NCBI RefSeq assembly: GCF_024198215.1
Contig: NZ_JAKCFA010000022.1
Span: 124,001-188,000 of the forward strand
DNA length: 64,000 nucleotides
Source: Myxococcus qinghaiensis
GTDB taxonomy: Bacteria; Myxococcota; Myxococcia; Myxococcales; Myxococcaceae
Reading direction: 5' to 3'
The notes under the pieces: model-generated
The model's input: only the letters and a program-made list of their open reading frames with translations
Told to the model about the DNA's origin: nothing
Databases searched by the model: none
Made by a program: the position numbers and the translations under genes
In this document: positions 16,187 to 24,752 of the stretch, in pieces
Numbering within the stretch: position 1 is the first letter of the stretch
How the letters are laid out: every line of letters starts with the position of its first letter

Positions 16187-18616
16187 TCACGTGCTCCGCA
16201 GTGCAATTGCCGGGTCGGTCCGAGCGGCGCGCAATGCGGGCAGCAGGCAAGCCACCGCTCCAGTGCCGCCCAGCAACAACACCACTCCCACCAGAGTCAG
16301 AGGGTCGGTCGGCTCCACTCCGAACAGCAACCCCTCCATCAGCGACGACAGCCCCAGCGCACCAGCCGTCCCCATCAACAGCCCGGCGAGCACCAGGCTC
16401 ATCCCCTGCCGCAGCACCAGCCCGAGCACACTGGAGGGCTCGGCTCCCAGCGCCAGGCGGATACCGAGCTCTCTCACCCGCTGGCTCACGGAGAACGCCA
16501 CCACTCCCGTCAACCCCGTACAGGTCAGCACCAACGCCAGCACCGCGAAGAAGCCGAGGAGCAACGTCACCAGGCGCGGCGCCGCGAGCGACTCGCTCCG
16601 CAGGCTCGACAAGGAGCGCACGTCCGTCACCGGCTGCACGGAGTCCAGTTCGTGCACCAGCTCGCGCAGGTGTGGCGCGAGCGCCATCGGAGCCCCGCTC
16701 GTGCGCACGAGAATCCGGAGGTCGCGCAACGGCTGCAACGCGAACGGGAGATACACCTCACGCGGTGGGTCCTCCCCGAGCCCACGCTCGCGCACGTCCC
16801 CCACCACGCCCACCACGGTGACCCAGTTGCGTCCTTCATCGAACGAGATGCGCCGCCCCAATGGCTCCCCACCCGCGAGATACGTCCGTGCGAAGGCCTG
16901 GTTCACCACCACGACCGGGGCGGTGTCCGGACGGTCTCCAGGCTCGAAGAGGCGCCCCTTCAACAAGGGCACGCCGAGCGCGTGGAAGTAGCCACTCGTC
17001 GCGCTGCGCAGGTCCGCGCGCGGACGCACCTGTCCGGCGGAGACCTCTTCGCCCTCCACTTGCAACGCCATCGTCCAGGGCTCGTTGCCTCCCAGCGGAA
17101 GCTCGTTGGCGAGGCCGACGACCGTCACTCCCGGCAACTCCTCCAGACGCGGCACCAGTTGCTCGGCGAAGGCGCGGACCTTGTCATCCTCCCGATAGCG
17201 GTCCCATCCGAGGTCCACCCGCGCGGTGAGCACGTTCTCCGGGTCGAACCCCGGGTCCACCCGATGCAGGCTCACCATGCTGCGCAACATCAACCCCGCG
17301 CCCACCAGCAATACGCACGAGAGGGCCACCTGCGAGACGATGAAGAAGCCTCGCAGGCGCGGACTCACGCGGGAGCCGCCAGCGCCTTGCATGGCCACCG
17401 CGCCGAACAGCGTGCGTGCGGGAAGCGCGGGCAGCAGCGAGAGCACCAGCCCCGTGCCGAGCGAGAGCCCCAGGTTGATGAGGAGCATGGACGCGCCCAC
17501 CTCCACTTCGACGGCGCGCGACGTGTAGCGCGCGACGAACGCCACCAGCAGCTCCATCCCGGCGACGGCCACCACGAGCCCGAGCAGGCCCCCCAGGAAC
17601 GACAGCAACAGGTGCTCCGTCAGCAACTGTCTCGCGAGTCGCCCCTGGCCCGCGCCCACGGCGACCCGAACCGCGAGCTCATGTTCGCGGCGCGCGAGCC
17701 GAGCCAGCGTGAGGTTGGCCACGTTCGCGCAGACGATGAGCAGCAGGAAGACGGCCGTGACGAACAGGAGCAGCAGCGTGGGACGCGCGCGCGCCACGAG
17801 CCTGTCCTGGATGCGTGAAGCGGTGGCCGTGAAGCCCTCGGCGGAGGGATAGGCCTCGGGCCAGGCCTGATGAAGACTCGCGGCGGCCCTCTCCAACTCA
17901 GCGCGTGCCTCCCCGAGCGACACGCCGGGCGCCAAACGCCCCAGGACGGTGAGCCCACGGCTGGTGCGGGTATGAGCCCAGTGCTCACCCGAGCGGAACG
18001 GACATGCGGAGACGGGCATGTACACGTCGTTCTCCCCCGGGTACTGGGGCACGGGTGGCAGCACACCGATGACCGTGTGCGTGCGCCCGTTCATGGTGAA
18101 GGTCTTTCCGACGATGGTCGGGTCTCCACCGAGCTCGCGCTGCCAGTAGGCATGGCTGAGGATGAGCACGGGCGCGGCGCCGGGTTTCTCCTCGTCGGGC
18201 AGGAACGTGCGGCCGAGCAGTGGCCGGACGCCCAGCGTGTCGAAGAAGCCCGAGGACACCACGGCCGTCTGCACCCGCCGTGGCTCACCATGCCCCACGA
18301 TGTGGAACGGCATGGAGTGGTACTCCACCAGCCGCTGGATGCCCGTGAGACGCTGCCGATAATCCTCCAGCTCGAGCGGAGAGAAGCCCGCGCTCTCGCC
18401 CCCCAGTCGTGCCACCGGCTGATCCAGGTGCACCAACCGCTCACCGTCCCCATACGGGAGCGGCCGCAGCAGCACGCCATGGATGACGCTGAAGATGGCG
18501 GTGTTCGCGCCGATGCCCAGCGCCAGCGTCACCAGGATGGCCACGGTGAAACCCGGGCCGCGGACGAGGACACGCGCGCCGTACCGAAGGTCCTGCCAGA
18601 GCGTCTCGAACACCAC
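16187..18616 (-). CDS. ADOP-family ABC transporter permease (duplicated MacB/FtsX type)
   Basis: An 809-residue orphan permease with two MacB-like halves. Each half has a periplasmic MacB core domain and FtsX-type membrane helices; the first opens with FTVAILVTLALGIGANTAIFSVIHGVLLRPLPYGD, typical of ADOP proteins. No ATPase gene lies next to it, which is usual for this family. The start is GTG 18616 with GGGAGG just upstream. MacB-type exporters move peptides or lipids across the envelope using periplasmic mechanical coupling; the cargo here is unknown. The GlxA-type regulator follows 64 bases downstream. Confidence 0.85.
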   Translation of the reverse strand: MVFETLWQDLRYGARVLVRGPGFTVAILVTLALGIGANTAIFSVIHGVLLRPLPYGDGERLVHLDQPVARLGGESAGFSPLELEDYRQRLTGIQRLVEYHSMPFHIVGHGEPRRVQTAVVSSGFFDTLGVRPLLGRTFLPDEEKPGAAPVLILSHAYWQRELGGDPTIVGKTFTMNGRTHTVIGVLPPVPQYPGENDVYMPVSACPFRSGEHWAHTRTSRGLTVLGRLAPGVSLGEARAELERAAASLHQAWPEAYPSAEGFTATASRIQDRLVARARPTLLLLFVTAVFLLLIVCANVANLTLARLARREHELAVRVAVGAGQGRLARQLLTEHLLLSFLGGLLGLVVAVAGMELLVAFVARYTSRAVEVEVGASMLLINLGLSLGTGLVLSLLPALPARTLFGAVAMQGAGGSRVSPRLRGFFIVSQVALSCVLLVGAGLMLRSMVSLHRVDPGFDPENVLTARVDLGWDRYREDDKVRAFAEQLVPRLEELPGVTVVGLANELPLGGNEPWTMALQVEGEEVSAGQVRPRADLRSATSGYFHALGVPLLKGRLFEPGDRPDTAPVVVVNQAFARTYLAGGEPLGRRISFDEGRNWVTVVGVVGDVRERGLGEDPPREVYLPFALQPLRDLRILVRTSGAPMALAPHLRELVHELDSVQPVTDVRSLSSLRSESLAAPRLVTLLLGFFAVLALVLTCTGLTGVVAFSVSQRVRELGIRLALGAEPSSVLGLVLRQGMSLVLAGLLMGTAGALGLSSLMEGLLFGVEPTDPLTLVGVVLLLGGTGAVACLLPALRAARTDPAIALRST

Positions 18617-18773
18617 CTGCCTCCCGCGCCGGGACGGGCCCCGGTCGCTGGTGGCGTCCCCTCACTGAAGCGCGCGAGCAGTGGCCACCGAAGGCCCAGG
18701 GATAGGCGGACGCCCGGACCGGAACAATGACGTTGTCCCGACGATTCCGGACGTCCCCTGCCCCACTCCTACC

Positions 18774-19463
18774 TCAGTGCCGGGCAGCGCGCGCGTCGCG
18801 GCCCCGGGCGCGAGCGGCCTTGGAGAGCGCGTTGGCGCCCTGCTCGTCGCCGCGCATCCACTCCTTCATCGCCGGCACCACCTGCTTGCTCCAGGTCTTC
18901 CCCACGCGAATCTTGAGGAAGTCGCCGACCAGCGCGTCGATCATCGCGGAGAGCTGCTCGGTGAGGAACAACCGCTCGTTGAGCTGGTCGTCCTCCTCTT
19001 CGCTCATCAGCGCGGGCAGCTTCGCGGCGCGAACGTCGAGGAACTCGGAGTCGAGCGTGGCCTCGTACTCCTTCTCGCCATGCGTGAAGCGGATGCGCGC
19101 CTGGGCCACCAGGAGGCCCTTGTCCAACGCGTGCTTCACCTGCTCCGAGTACGGCGCCAGCGTGCCCTTCGCGCTCAGCTCCGTGACGTCACCGGCCACG
19201 CCGCGCAGGGTGATGCGGCCCATGAAGAGCACGTTGACGCCCGTGCCCTCCAGCTCCACCAGCGCGTCGCCCGTCTCCGAGCGCCACAGCAGCCACGTCA
19301 ACAGCTCGCGGCCCAGGTACGCCCGGCCTCGCAGGAGCTGCTCGCGCGCCTGCCCTCGCTCCACCTCGGCGACGTCCTTGGTCTCCTCGGTGGCGGCGCC
19401 ATCGACGCCCACATCGCCTCGCGCGAAGGCGGCATCCGCCCGCGCCTGCTCACGCTTCGCCAT
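18774..19463 (-). CDS. RdgC-like protein, C-terminal half encoded as a separate gene
   Basis: A 229-residue protein starting at ATG 19463, overlapping the end of the upstream gene by 14 bases in another frame. It contains YLGRELLTWLLWRSE, a tract I associate with the second half of long RdgC-like proteins, and a C-terminal helical region (LNERLFLTEQLSAMIDALVGDFL) resembling the RdgC end. The first 35 residues are a charged linker. RdgC binds DNA as a ring-shaped dimer and restrains RecA. The two adjacent proteins together (215 + 229 residues) seem to make up one RdgC-like unit. Assignment of this half is less secure than that of its neighbour. Confidence 0.5.
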   Translation of the reverse strand: MAKREQARADAAFARGDVGVDGAATEETKDVAEVERGQAREQLLRGRAYLGRELLTWLLWRSETGDALVELEGTGVNVLFMGRITLRGVAGDVTELSAKGTLAPYSEQVKHALDKGLLVAQARIRFTHGEKEYEATLDSEFLDVRAAKLPALMSEEEDDQLNERLFLTEQLSAMIDALVGDFLKIRVGKTWSKQVVPAMKEWMRGDEQGANALSKAARARGRDARAARH

Positions 19464-20097
19464 GTGCCACCTCCGCCGACGTCGCCGGCAGGTCCATGCC
19501 AATCAGCTCCGCCGTGGGCCCCAGCGCGTTCTCGTCGATTCCCGACGTCTGAGCGATGGCGGCCGGCGTCAGGCCCACGAGCTTCAGGCCCAGCGCGTTC
19601 TCCAGCGCGATGATGATCTCCTCCACCACCTTGCGCGACGCGGCCCAGATTTGGAGCTGCTGCGTCTTCTGGTTCCAGCTCACGTCCAGCACGTTGGTGC
19701 GAGGCGTGGCGCGCGTGCGGAGCATCTGCTTGATCTGCGCCTTGGCCTGCGTCTTCTCGCCACGGCTGGGCGGCCGGTCATTCTCCGCCTCGAAGTTCGT
19801 GGACCACTTCGCCATCTCCTCCTTCATCGCGGAGGCAGGCACTTTCAGCGAGTCGATGCGGAAGGAGAAGAGGACATACTCTCCGTAAAAGACACGGCCG
19901 ACGGAGAAGTCGACGGCGTCGGCGTTCTCCAGTTCGACGAAGCCGGCCGCGCGGTCATCCTCGGAGCGGCGGTCGATGGGCTCGAACGCGTGGGCCTTGA
20001 GACCCCGGGTCAGCCAGCGCTTGATGTCGGAAGGCGCTTCCTTGGCGGGTTCTACCCGGAAGCGCGAGAAGGTGACGGCACCACGAAGGACAGGCAT
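19450..20097 (-). CDS. RdgC-like protein, N-terminal part
   Basis: A 215-residue protein. The opening (MPVLRGAVTFSRFRVEP) and the block RPPSRGEKTQAKAQIKQMLRTRATPRTNVLDV match the conserved RdgC pattern (R-R-x-x-R-x-E-K, then helix, then LLPRAF...D); the following strands (LQIWAASRKVVEEIIIALEN) match the RdgC '...VDAASAKKAE...L' segment. RdgC modulates RecA loading in recombination. The protein stops where other RdgC proteins continue; the rest appears in the overlapping gene downstream. ATG 20097 has no clear ribosome site. The 14-base overlap indicates coupled translation. Confidence 0.6.
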   Translation of the reverse strand: MPVLRGAVTFSRFRVEPAKEAPSDIKRWLTRGLKAHAFEPIDRRSEDDRAAGFVELENADAVDFSVGRVFYGEYVLFSFRIDSLKVPASAMKEEMAKWSTNFEAENDRPPSRGEKTQAKAQIKQMLRTRATPRTNVLDVSWNQKTQQLQIWAASRKVVEEIIIALENALGLKLVGLTPAAIAQTSGIDENALGPTAELIGMDLPATSAEVAHGEA

Positions 20098-20176
20098 GGG
20101 GCGCGGCAGGATGGGGGGCGCGAGCCAAGGCGTCAAGGCACTCTTGGTGCTGCCCTCCGGCCGGGGACGATGGAAA

Positions 20177-21427
20177 TTACAGGGCCCAGGGTCCTTGCCG
20201 CCTCCTGGGGTAATTTCGCAGGAGTCCATCCGCCACCACCTCCTGGGAATCCTTCGGGAAGCCGCGCAGGCTTTCACCGCCGCACTCCAACCGGAGCGAG
20301 TCCACCAGGGGTACTGGTCGTTGGCCCACGTACTCCTGCTCGATGCGGACCACCTCCGCACGACTCCAGCGCCTGCTGGCGGTGACGGCCAGCACGCGGC
20401 CCAGGGCGGACTCGAACTCCACCTCCGGCAGCCACCGCAGCAGTTCCACCAGTCGGTCCACGTCGAACGAGGGACGGGACGCCGTCCTGCCAGTGATGGC
20501 ACCCAGCGCCTGGGGCCCCTGTCCCGCGGAGATGAAGGACAGGTGCTCGAGGCCGAGGACACAAAGTCCCGGCGCGCCCTCGAGCCTCGCGGGAAAGAGG
20601 GCTCTTGAGTCCAACCGCCTGCCAGAGCGGAGCGCGTCGCTCAGGCGGGGCCAGCGCACCAGCTCCACCAACGCCGCGAGGTTCACGGCATCAACGCTCC
20701 GCTGAGTGAACACGCCCCAATCCCCGCCCGCACGAACCTCCCGCGTGTTCGCGTCGAGCTGGGGCCCCTCCTCGGGGAGGTCATCCAGCCGCACGCTTCG
20801 GGGTGGACCGAACGCGGAGCGCCAGATCAACCGCTCGTTGGAGAGCCGCACTTGTCCCGAGCCCGGCACCCACCCGCGCCAGGATGCGTGCGGCCCGAAC
20901 AGGGTCGCCAGGCGGCCCGAGTCCTTCTGAGTGACCTCCAGGTGGCGACTCCAACGCGCATCCGTCTCGAATACGAGCACCTCGCGCGAATCCAGCTCCC
21001 AGCTCACGGACTGACGCGCCAGCACCTCCAGTCTCGTCAGCGTCTCTTCGAGAGACCCATGCCCCGGCGACACACCCAGCGCCTCCAGCCTGCGCCGCGC
21101 GAGGGCCACAAGCCGCTCACGCCGCGCCGACAACTCCCGCGCCATTCGCAGCACGGGAATCGTCGCGGGCCATGCTTCCAGTTCCGCTCGGCGATGGACC
21201 CTCTCCAGCGCTTCCGTCAGCGCAGCCGCCCCTTCCACGAGCGCGGCCCCCCACTCAGGGCTTCGTGTCAGCGCGCGCCGCCACCCCCAGCCCGACAGCA
21301 GCTTCTCCAGCTCCGCATGAGAACGCCGGGCCGCCGCGAGGACCTCGGCGCGGCCCTCCAACTGGCGCTCGGCATCCGACGCCTGGAGGGCATTGGCCGT
21401 AACGTGCGTGTGCGTGGGCTCGGACAT
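20177..21427 (-). CDS. conserved-looking protein of unknown function
   Basis: A 416-residue soluble protein. The first ~180 residues are helical and rich in Ala, Arg, Glu and Leu (coiled-coil-like, e.g. RQLEGRAEVLAAARRSHAELEKLL). The middle is beta-rich (REVLVFETDARWSRHLEV, GQVRLSNERLIWRSAFGPP) with the look of a PH/GRAM-like module. The C-terminus mixes helices and strands (FDVDRLVELLRWLPEVEF). No catalytic motif is recognised. Start ATG 21427 is the most reasonable Met before the helical part; upstream codons stay open to 21589, so a longer protein is possible. It lies 79 bases upstream of the RdgC-like pair on the same strand. Confidence 0.55.
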   Translation of the reverse strand: MSEPTHTHVTANALQASDAERQLEGRAEVLAAARRSHAELEKLLSGWGWRRALTRSPEWGAALVEGAAALTEALERVHRRAELEAWPATIPVLRMARELSARRERLVALARRRLEALGVSPGHGSLEETLTRLEVLARQSVSWELDSREVLVFETDARWSRHLEVTQKDSGRLATLFGPHASWRGWVPGSGQVRLSNERLIWRSAFGPPRSVRLDDLPEEGPQLDANTREVRAGGDWGVFTQRSVDAVNLAALVELVRWPRLSDALRSGRRLDSRALFPARLEGAPGLCVLGLEHLSFISAGQGPQALGAITGRTASRPSFDVDRLVELLRWLPEVEFESALGRVLAVTASRRWSRAEVVRIEQEYVGQRPVPLVDSLRLECGGESLRGFPKDSQEVVADGLLRNYPRRRQGPWAL

Positions 21428-21745
21428 CTCCGTGGCAAGAATAAGCCAGGGCTCGTGATTCACGCTCGGTTGGAGAAGTGGGATACGGGTGCGCTGGTGC
21501 CCACCTCGTCGTTGGATGAGTGTGCCGCGCGGGAAGCGCCCTTCCGTGGCGGGCAGCGTGATGGAGGGCCGGGGCTCGCTGCCGGCCACCCTTGGCCCCT
21601 TGCATGGGCCACCTGGCTTTCAGCTATCGTGGGGTTGCCAGTCATGCGCGGACCCGGACCACTCGCGCATGTCATTCCTGGCGATTCCCACATCCCACCC
21701 TGAAGTGAAGTGCCCGGCCGGGCGTACGAGCTTCGGGTGTCTGTC
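21428..21745. other. 318-bp divergent intergenic region, no gene recognised
   Basis: Space between two divergent genes. Open frames extend both upstream genes into it but lack signals or ribosome sites that would support them. I looked for sigma-54 spacing, inverted repeats and small ORFs and found none convincing. Promoters for both flanking genes should lie here. Confidence 0.4.
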
Positions 21746-22396
21746 ATGACCACTCGTCTCTCGACGCTGTTCGTCGTCGCATGGCTGTCCGTCCCGAGCC
21801 TCGCCCAGGAGGGCTACAGCCCCCCTCCCCTCACCTCGGCGCCCGAAGACTCCCCGAGCGGGGTGCGGGGTTCCTCCACGCCCATCGATACCCGTATCCG
21901 ACTCGCGGGGACGCTCCTGGGAGGCGCCGCGGGCACCGCCGCTGGCGGAACCATCGGAGGACTCTTCTCCATGGGCAAGCTCACAAGCTGCGGCTCCTTT
22001 CCCGCCACCATCCACTGCGGGCAAAGCCTGATTCCCATCTTCATCGGCATGGCTGGCGGCTCCGGCGTGGGAGTCTTCGCCACGGGCCGGGCACTCGGGA
22101 GCAACGGCAACTTCGCGCTCAGCGTGCTGGGCGGAGGGCTCGGCACGGTGGTCGTGGCCCTGATGACGGGAGACAACGCGCCGGGCGAACCGCTCGTGAC
22201 CGAGGGAGGCACTCACATCGTGCTCAGCCTGCTGATTCCCACCGCGGGCGCGCTGCTGCTCAACGAGCTGTCTCACCGATTCAGCGGGGGTGAGCCTTCC
22301 GCGCGCAGTCAGCATCGAGACGAGGGGCTCCAGCTCCCCCCCACCGTGGGCGCGTCGAGGGATGGCGGTTTCGCGGGACTCGTCGGCCGGTTCTGA
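21746..22396 (+). CDS. secreted Gly-rich membrane protein of unknown function
   Basis: A 216-residue protein. ATG 21746 gives a clean signal peptide (MTTRLSTLFVVAWLSVPSLAQ). The body has Gly-rich hydrophobic segments (AGTLLGGAAGTAAGGTIGGLF, LIPIFIGMAGGSGVGVFATG, ALSVLGGGLGTVVVALM, LSLLIPTAGALLLNEL) that look like glycine-zipper membrane helices, with a Pro-rich linker after the signal. Two Cys (SCGSF, HCGQS) may form a disulfide. Similar Gly-zipper proteins sit in the cell envelope of myxobacteria. No function is assigned. Confidence 0.6.
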   Translation: MTTRLSTLFVVAWLSVPSLAQEGYSPPPLTSAPEDSPSGVRGSSTPIDTRIRLAGTLLGGAAGTAAGGTIGGLFSMGKLTSCGSFPATIHCGQSLIPIFIGMAGGSGVGVFATGRALGSNGNFALSVLGGGLGTVVVALMTGDNAPGEPLVTEGGTHIVLSLLIPTAGALLLNELSHRFSGGEPSARSQHRDEGLQLPPTVGASRDGGFAGLVGRF

Positions 22397-22549
22397 TCCG
22401 ACCCACTCCCCTCGGAAAAACGTGGCCGCATGGCGCGAGCAGTCACCGTCAGTCGGCGCATGGCGCGGCGTCGATGAGCGCGTCCTCGACGGGCCGGGGT
22501 CAGCACCGAGGCCGCATCCATCACATCGTCAATTCCGAGGGAGCTTGTC

Positions 22550-24706
22550 TTGTCATTGATTCCCATTCGATTCTCACGAAGCGGCGCGCTCGCCGTCATG
22601 CTCATCCTGCTGGCCGGCCCCGCCATGAGCGCGAGTCAGCCACCGTTGGCGCCCCTGCCACCCGCGATTCGCGGCACCACCCAGTCCTTGAAACAGGTGC
22701 CCTCGCGCGGGTCCGCGCTCCTGAGAGTCACAGCGACCGACCCGCAGGGAAGCGCACTCAGCTTCACCTGGACCTCCACCGCGGGCGCCCTCAGCGCTCC
22801 GATTCATGATGCGGGTGCGAGCACGGTCACCTGGACCGCTCCGGATTGCATCATCACGGGAAGCCAGCCCGTGAAGGTCTCTGTCACCAATGCGCACGGG
22901 CTCACCTCCGAGGCCACCTTCAGCTTCACCGTCGGAGGTGACCGCGATGTCGACCGCCAGCCGCCTTTCGCGGAAGGACAGTTCGAGTCCCTCGACAACG
23001 TGCACTTCTCCGGGAACTCGACCCTCCGGCACCCCGAGCCGCGCCCGAATCCGGTGACCGCCGAGCAGGTCGTGTTCTCCTCGGACGTTGACCTGTCGCT
23101 CTCGTTCCTCAGCACCTACGCCCTGGCGTCCCACTCACTGGGCTGGCTGTACTACGACGACCTCGTCGCGCGGGGCTATGTCGAGACTCGTGGGACACCT
23201 GACTCCTCCGACGACCTCCTCAAGGATGCCAACAACAATGGCATCACCGACCTCCACGAGGACCTCTACAATCTCGCCCCCCCGTTCGACCTCTGGGCAC
23301 GGCCCTACATCGGCACGACTCGCCGCTGCTCCCGGTATTTCGTCTCAGGCGGCCTCCCCTACAGCGAGCCAGAGCTGGCGATGAACGGGAGCTGCGCCTC
23401 GGCCTTCACGCGCGAGGTCTCACTCCCGGATGCACGACCCGGACGGCTCAACGACCTCATCCCGGTGGATGTCGTCGGCGCACTCGCGGCCGCTCAGAAT
23501 CCAGCCGCCGCCTTCTCGGACGGAGGACTCTTTCCTCGCATCCCCAACCTGCTTGAACCCGCCGCGCCCGGGAACCGCCACATGGGACTCGGGCACCTGG
23601 CCTTCCTGCTGACCGACGACGACTCCGACAGGACCACCTACAAGCAGTTGGGCCCGGTCCAGGACCGGGATGAGTTCTTCGAGGACGGCCTCCCCGATTA
23701 CGATGTCTCCGCGTACACGCCGGACGGCGTGCTTCGAACCACCAATCCGGACCCGGGCATCACCCCGCTCGACCGCACCGTGAAGCTGGGGCGCATCCAG
23801 GGAGGCCGGGAGATCGTCTTCTTCCTCGTCACCTACTACGACGCCAGACACGACCCGGCTGGCGACGGCACCGTGTATCCCTGCTTGAAAAAGGCGCTGG
23901 ATGGCCGTTGCACCCTCCATCTCAAGACCTCCACGTCCGTCTTCTTCTCGAAGCCGGGCTGGAACCTCGATCAGGACACCCGAATCACCACTCCCGTGGT
24001 CGAGCACAACCAGGGCTGTTCGTTTGACCCACGCTGCAATCCCATCAGACCCCAGCTCTACTCCTGCCAGGTGGCCTCGACCGGCCAGAGCCTCTGTGGA
24101 TGGCTGCAGCCACCGTCTCTCGAGCGGCTCCGGACACCAGCCTATGGAAACCTCGTCCCGCCGAAGGAGAGAAGCTGGGTGCCCAGGGCCAGCAACGGCA
24201 ACATGCCGCACCTCGAAGTGGGGCTCGCGACCCCCAGCCAGGACCAGTGGCTCCTCGGGTTCGAGGACCTCAACGGGGGAGGAGACCGGGACTTCGCCAA
24301 TGTTGTGTTCCTGCTCAAGGCCGTCGCCATCCCGGGTATCGCGCGCTCCCATGTCATCAACGACACCCCTCCCGCCATGGACAGCCATTGCGCCATCTCC
24401 CGCGTGCGCTTTCGCAAGCACGACTGGATTCCCTCATGGTGCTCGCCGTCGTCGACCGGCGATAGCATCACCTATGCGGTCGCCTCGGACTGCGATGTGT
24501 GCAGTGAAGGGGTCTGCCAGACGAATCCCACACCCACGTGGGTGAGCGTGCCCTTCGCGCCCGGGCTGAACGAGGCGGTGATGGACCTCTCGTGGCTCGG
24601 CGGCTCCCAGCTCTGCTGGAAGGCGCAGATGACCAAGCCGGACTTCTTGTGTCATCTGGAGATCTTCAACGTGGACATCGGCTACGAGCTGGGCCTGGTG
24701 CCCTGA
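22550..24706 (+). CDS. large secreted protein with DUF4114-like C-terminal domain (paralogue 1)
   Basis: A 718-residue exported protein that starts with TTG behind GAGGGAG. The signal (SGALAVMLILLAGPAMSASQ) is followed by an Ig/PKD-like domain (RVTATDPQGSALSFTWTS...VTWTAPDC), a Ca-binding-like DANNNGITDLHEDLYN loop, and a DUF4114-type segment with LLGFEDLNGGGDRDFANVVF near residue 570. About 15 cysteines in the mature part suggest disulfides. DUF4114 proteins are extracellular and often bind calcium or surfaces; no enzyme motif is seen. The next gene is a close tandem copy with the same TTG start context, so the pair arose by duplication including the leader. Confidence 0.7.
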   Translation: MSLIPIRFSRSGALAVMLILLAGPAMSASQPPLAPLPPAIRGTTQSLKQVPSRGSALLRVTATDPQGSALSFTWTSTAGALSAPIHDAGASTVTWTAPDCIITGSQPVKVSVTNAHGLTSEATFSFTVGGDRDVDRQPPFAEGQFESLDNVHFSGNSTLRHPEPRPNPVTAEQVVFSSDVDLSLSFLSTYALASHSLGWLYYDDLVARGYVETRGTPDSSDDLLKDANNNGITDLHEDLYNLAPPFDLWARPYIGTTRRCSRYFVSGGLPYSEPELAMNGSCASAFTREVSLPDARPGRLNDLIPVDVVGALAAAQNPAAAFSDGGLFPRIPNLLEPAAPGNRHMGLGHLAFLLTDDDSDRTTYKQLGPVQDRDEFFEDGLPDYDVSAYTPDGVLRTTNPDPGITPLDRTVKLGRIQGGREIVFFLVTYYDARHDPAGDGTVYPCLKKALDGRCTLHLKTSTSVFFSKPGWNLDQDTRITTPVVEHNQGCSFDPRCNPIRPQLYSCQVASTGQSLCGWLQPPSLERLRTPAYGNLVPPKERSWVPRASNGNMPHLEVGLATPSQDQWLLGFEDLNGGGDRDFANVVFLLKAVAIPGIARSHVINDTPPAMDSHCAISRVRFRKHDWIPSWCSPSSTGDSITYAVASDCDVCSEGVCQTNPTPTWVSVPFAPGLNEAVMDLSWLGGSQLCWKAQMTKPDFLCHLEIFNVDIGYELGLVP

Positions 24707-24752
24707 GTCCGGCGACATCATCCAACAAACCACCATCCCGAGGGGGATTGTC

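Noticed and set aside
21600..21640. Possible sigma-54 promoter (TTGGCCCCTTGCA)
   Set aside because: The GG to GC spacing is six bases, not the required ten.
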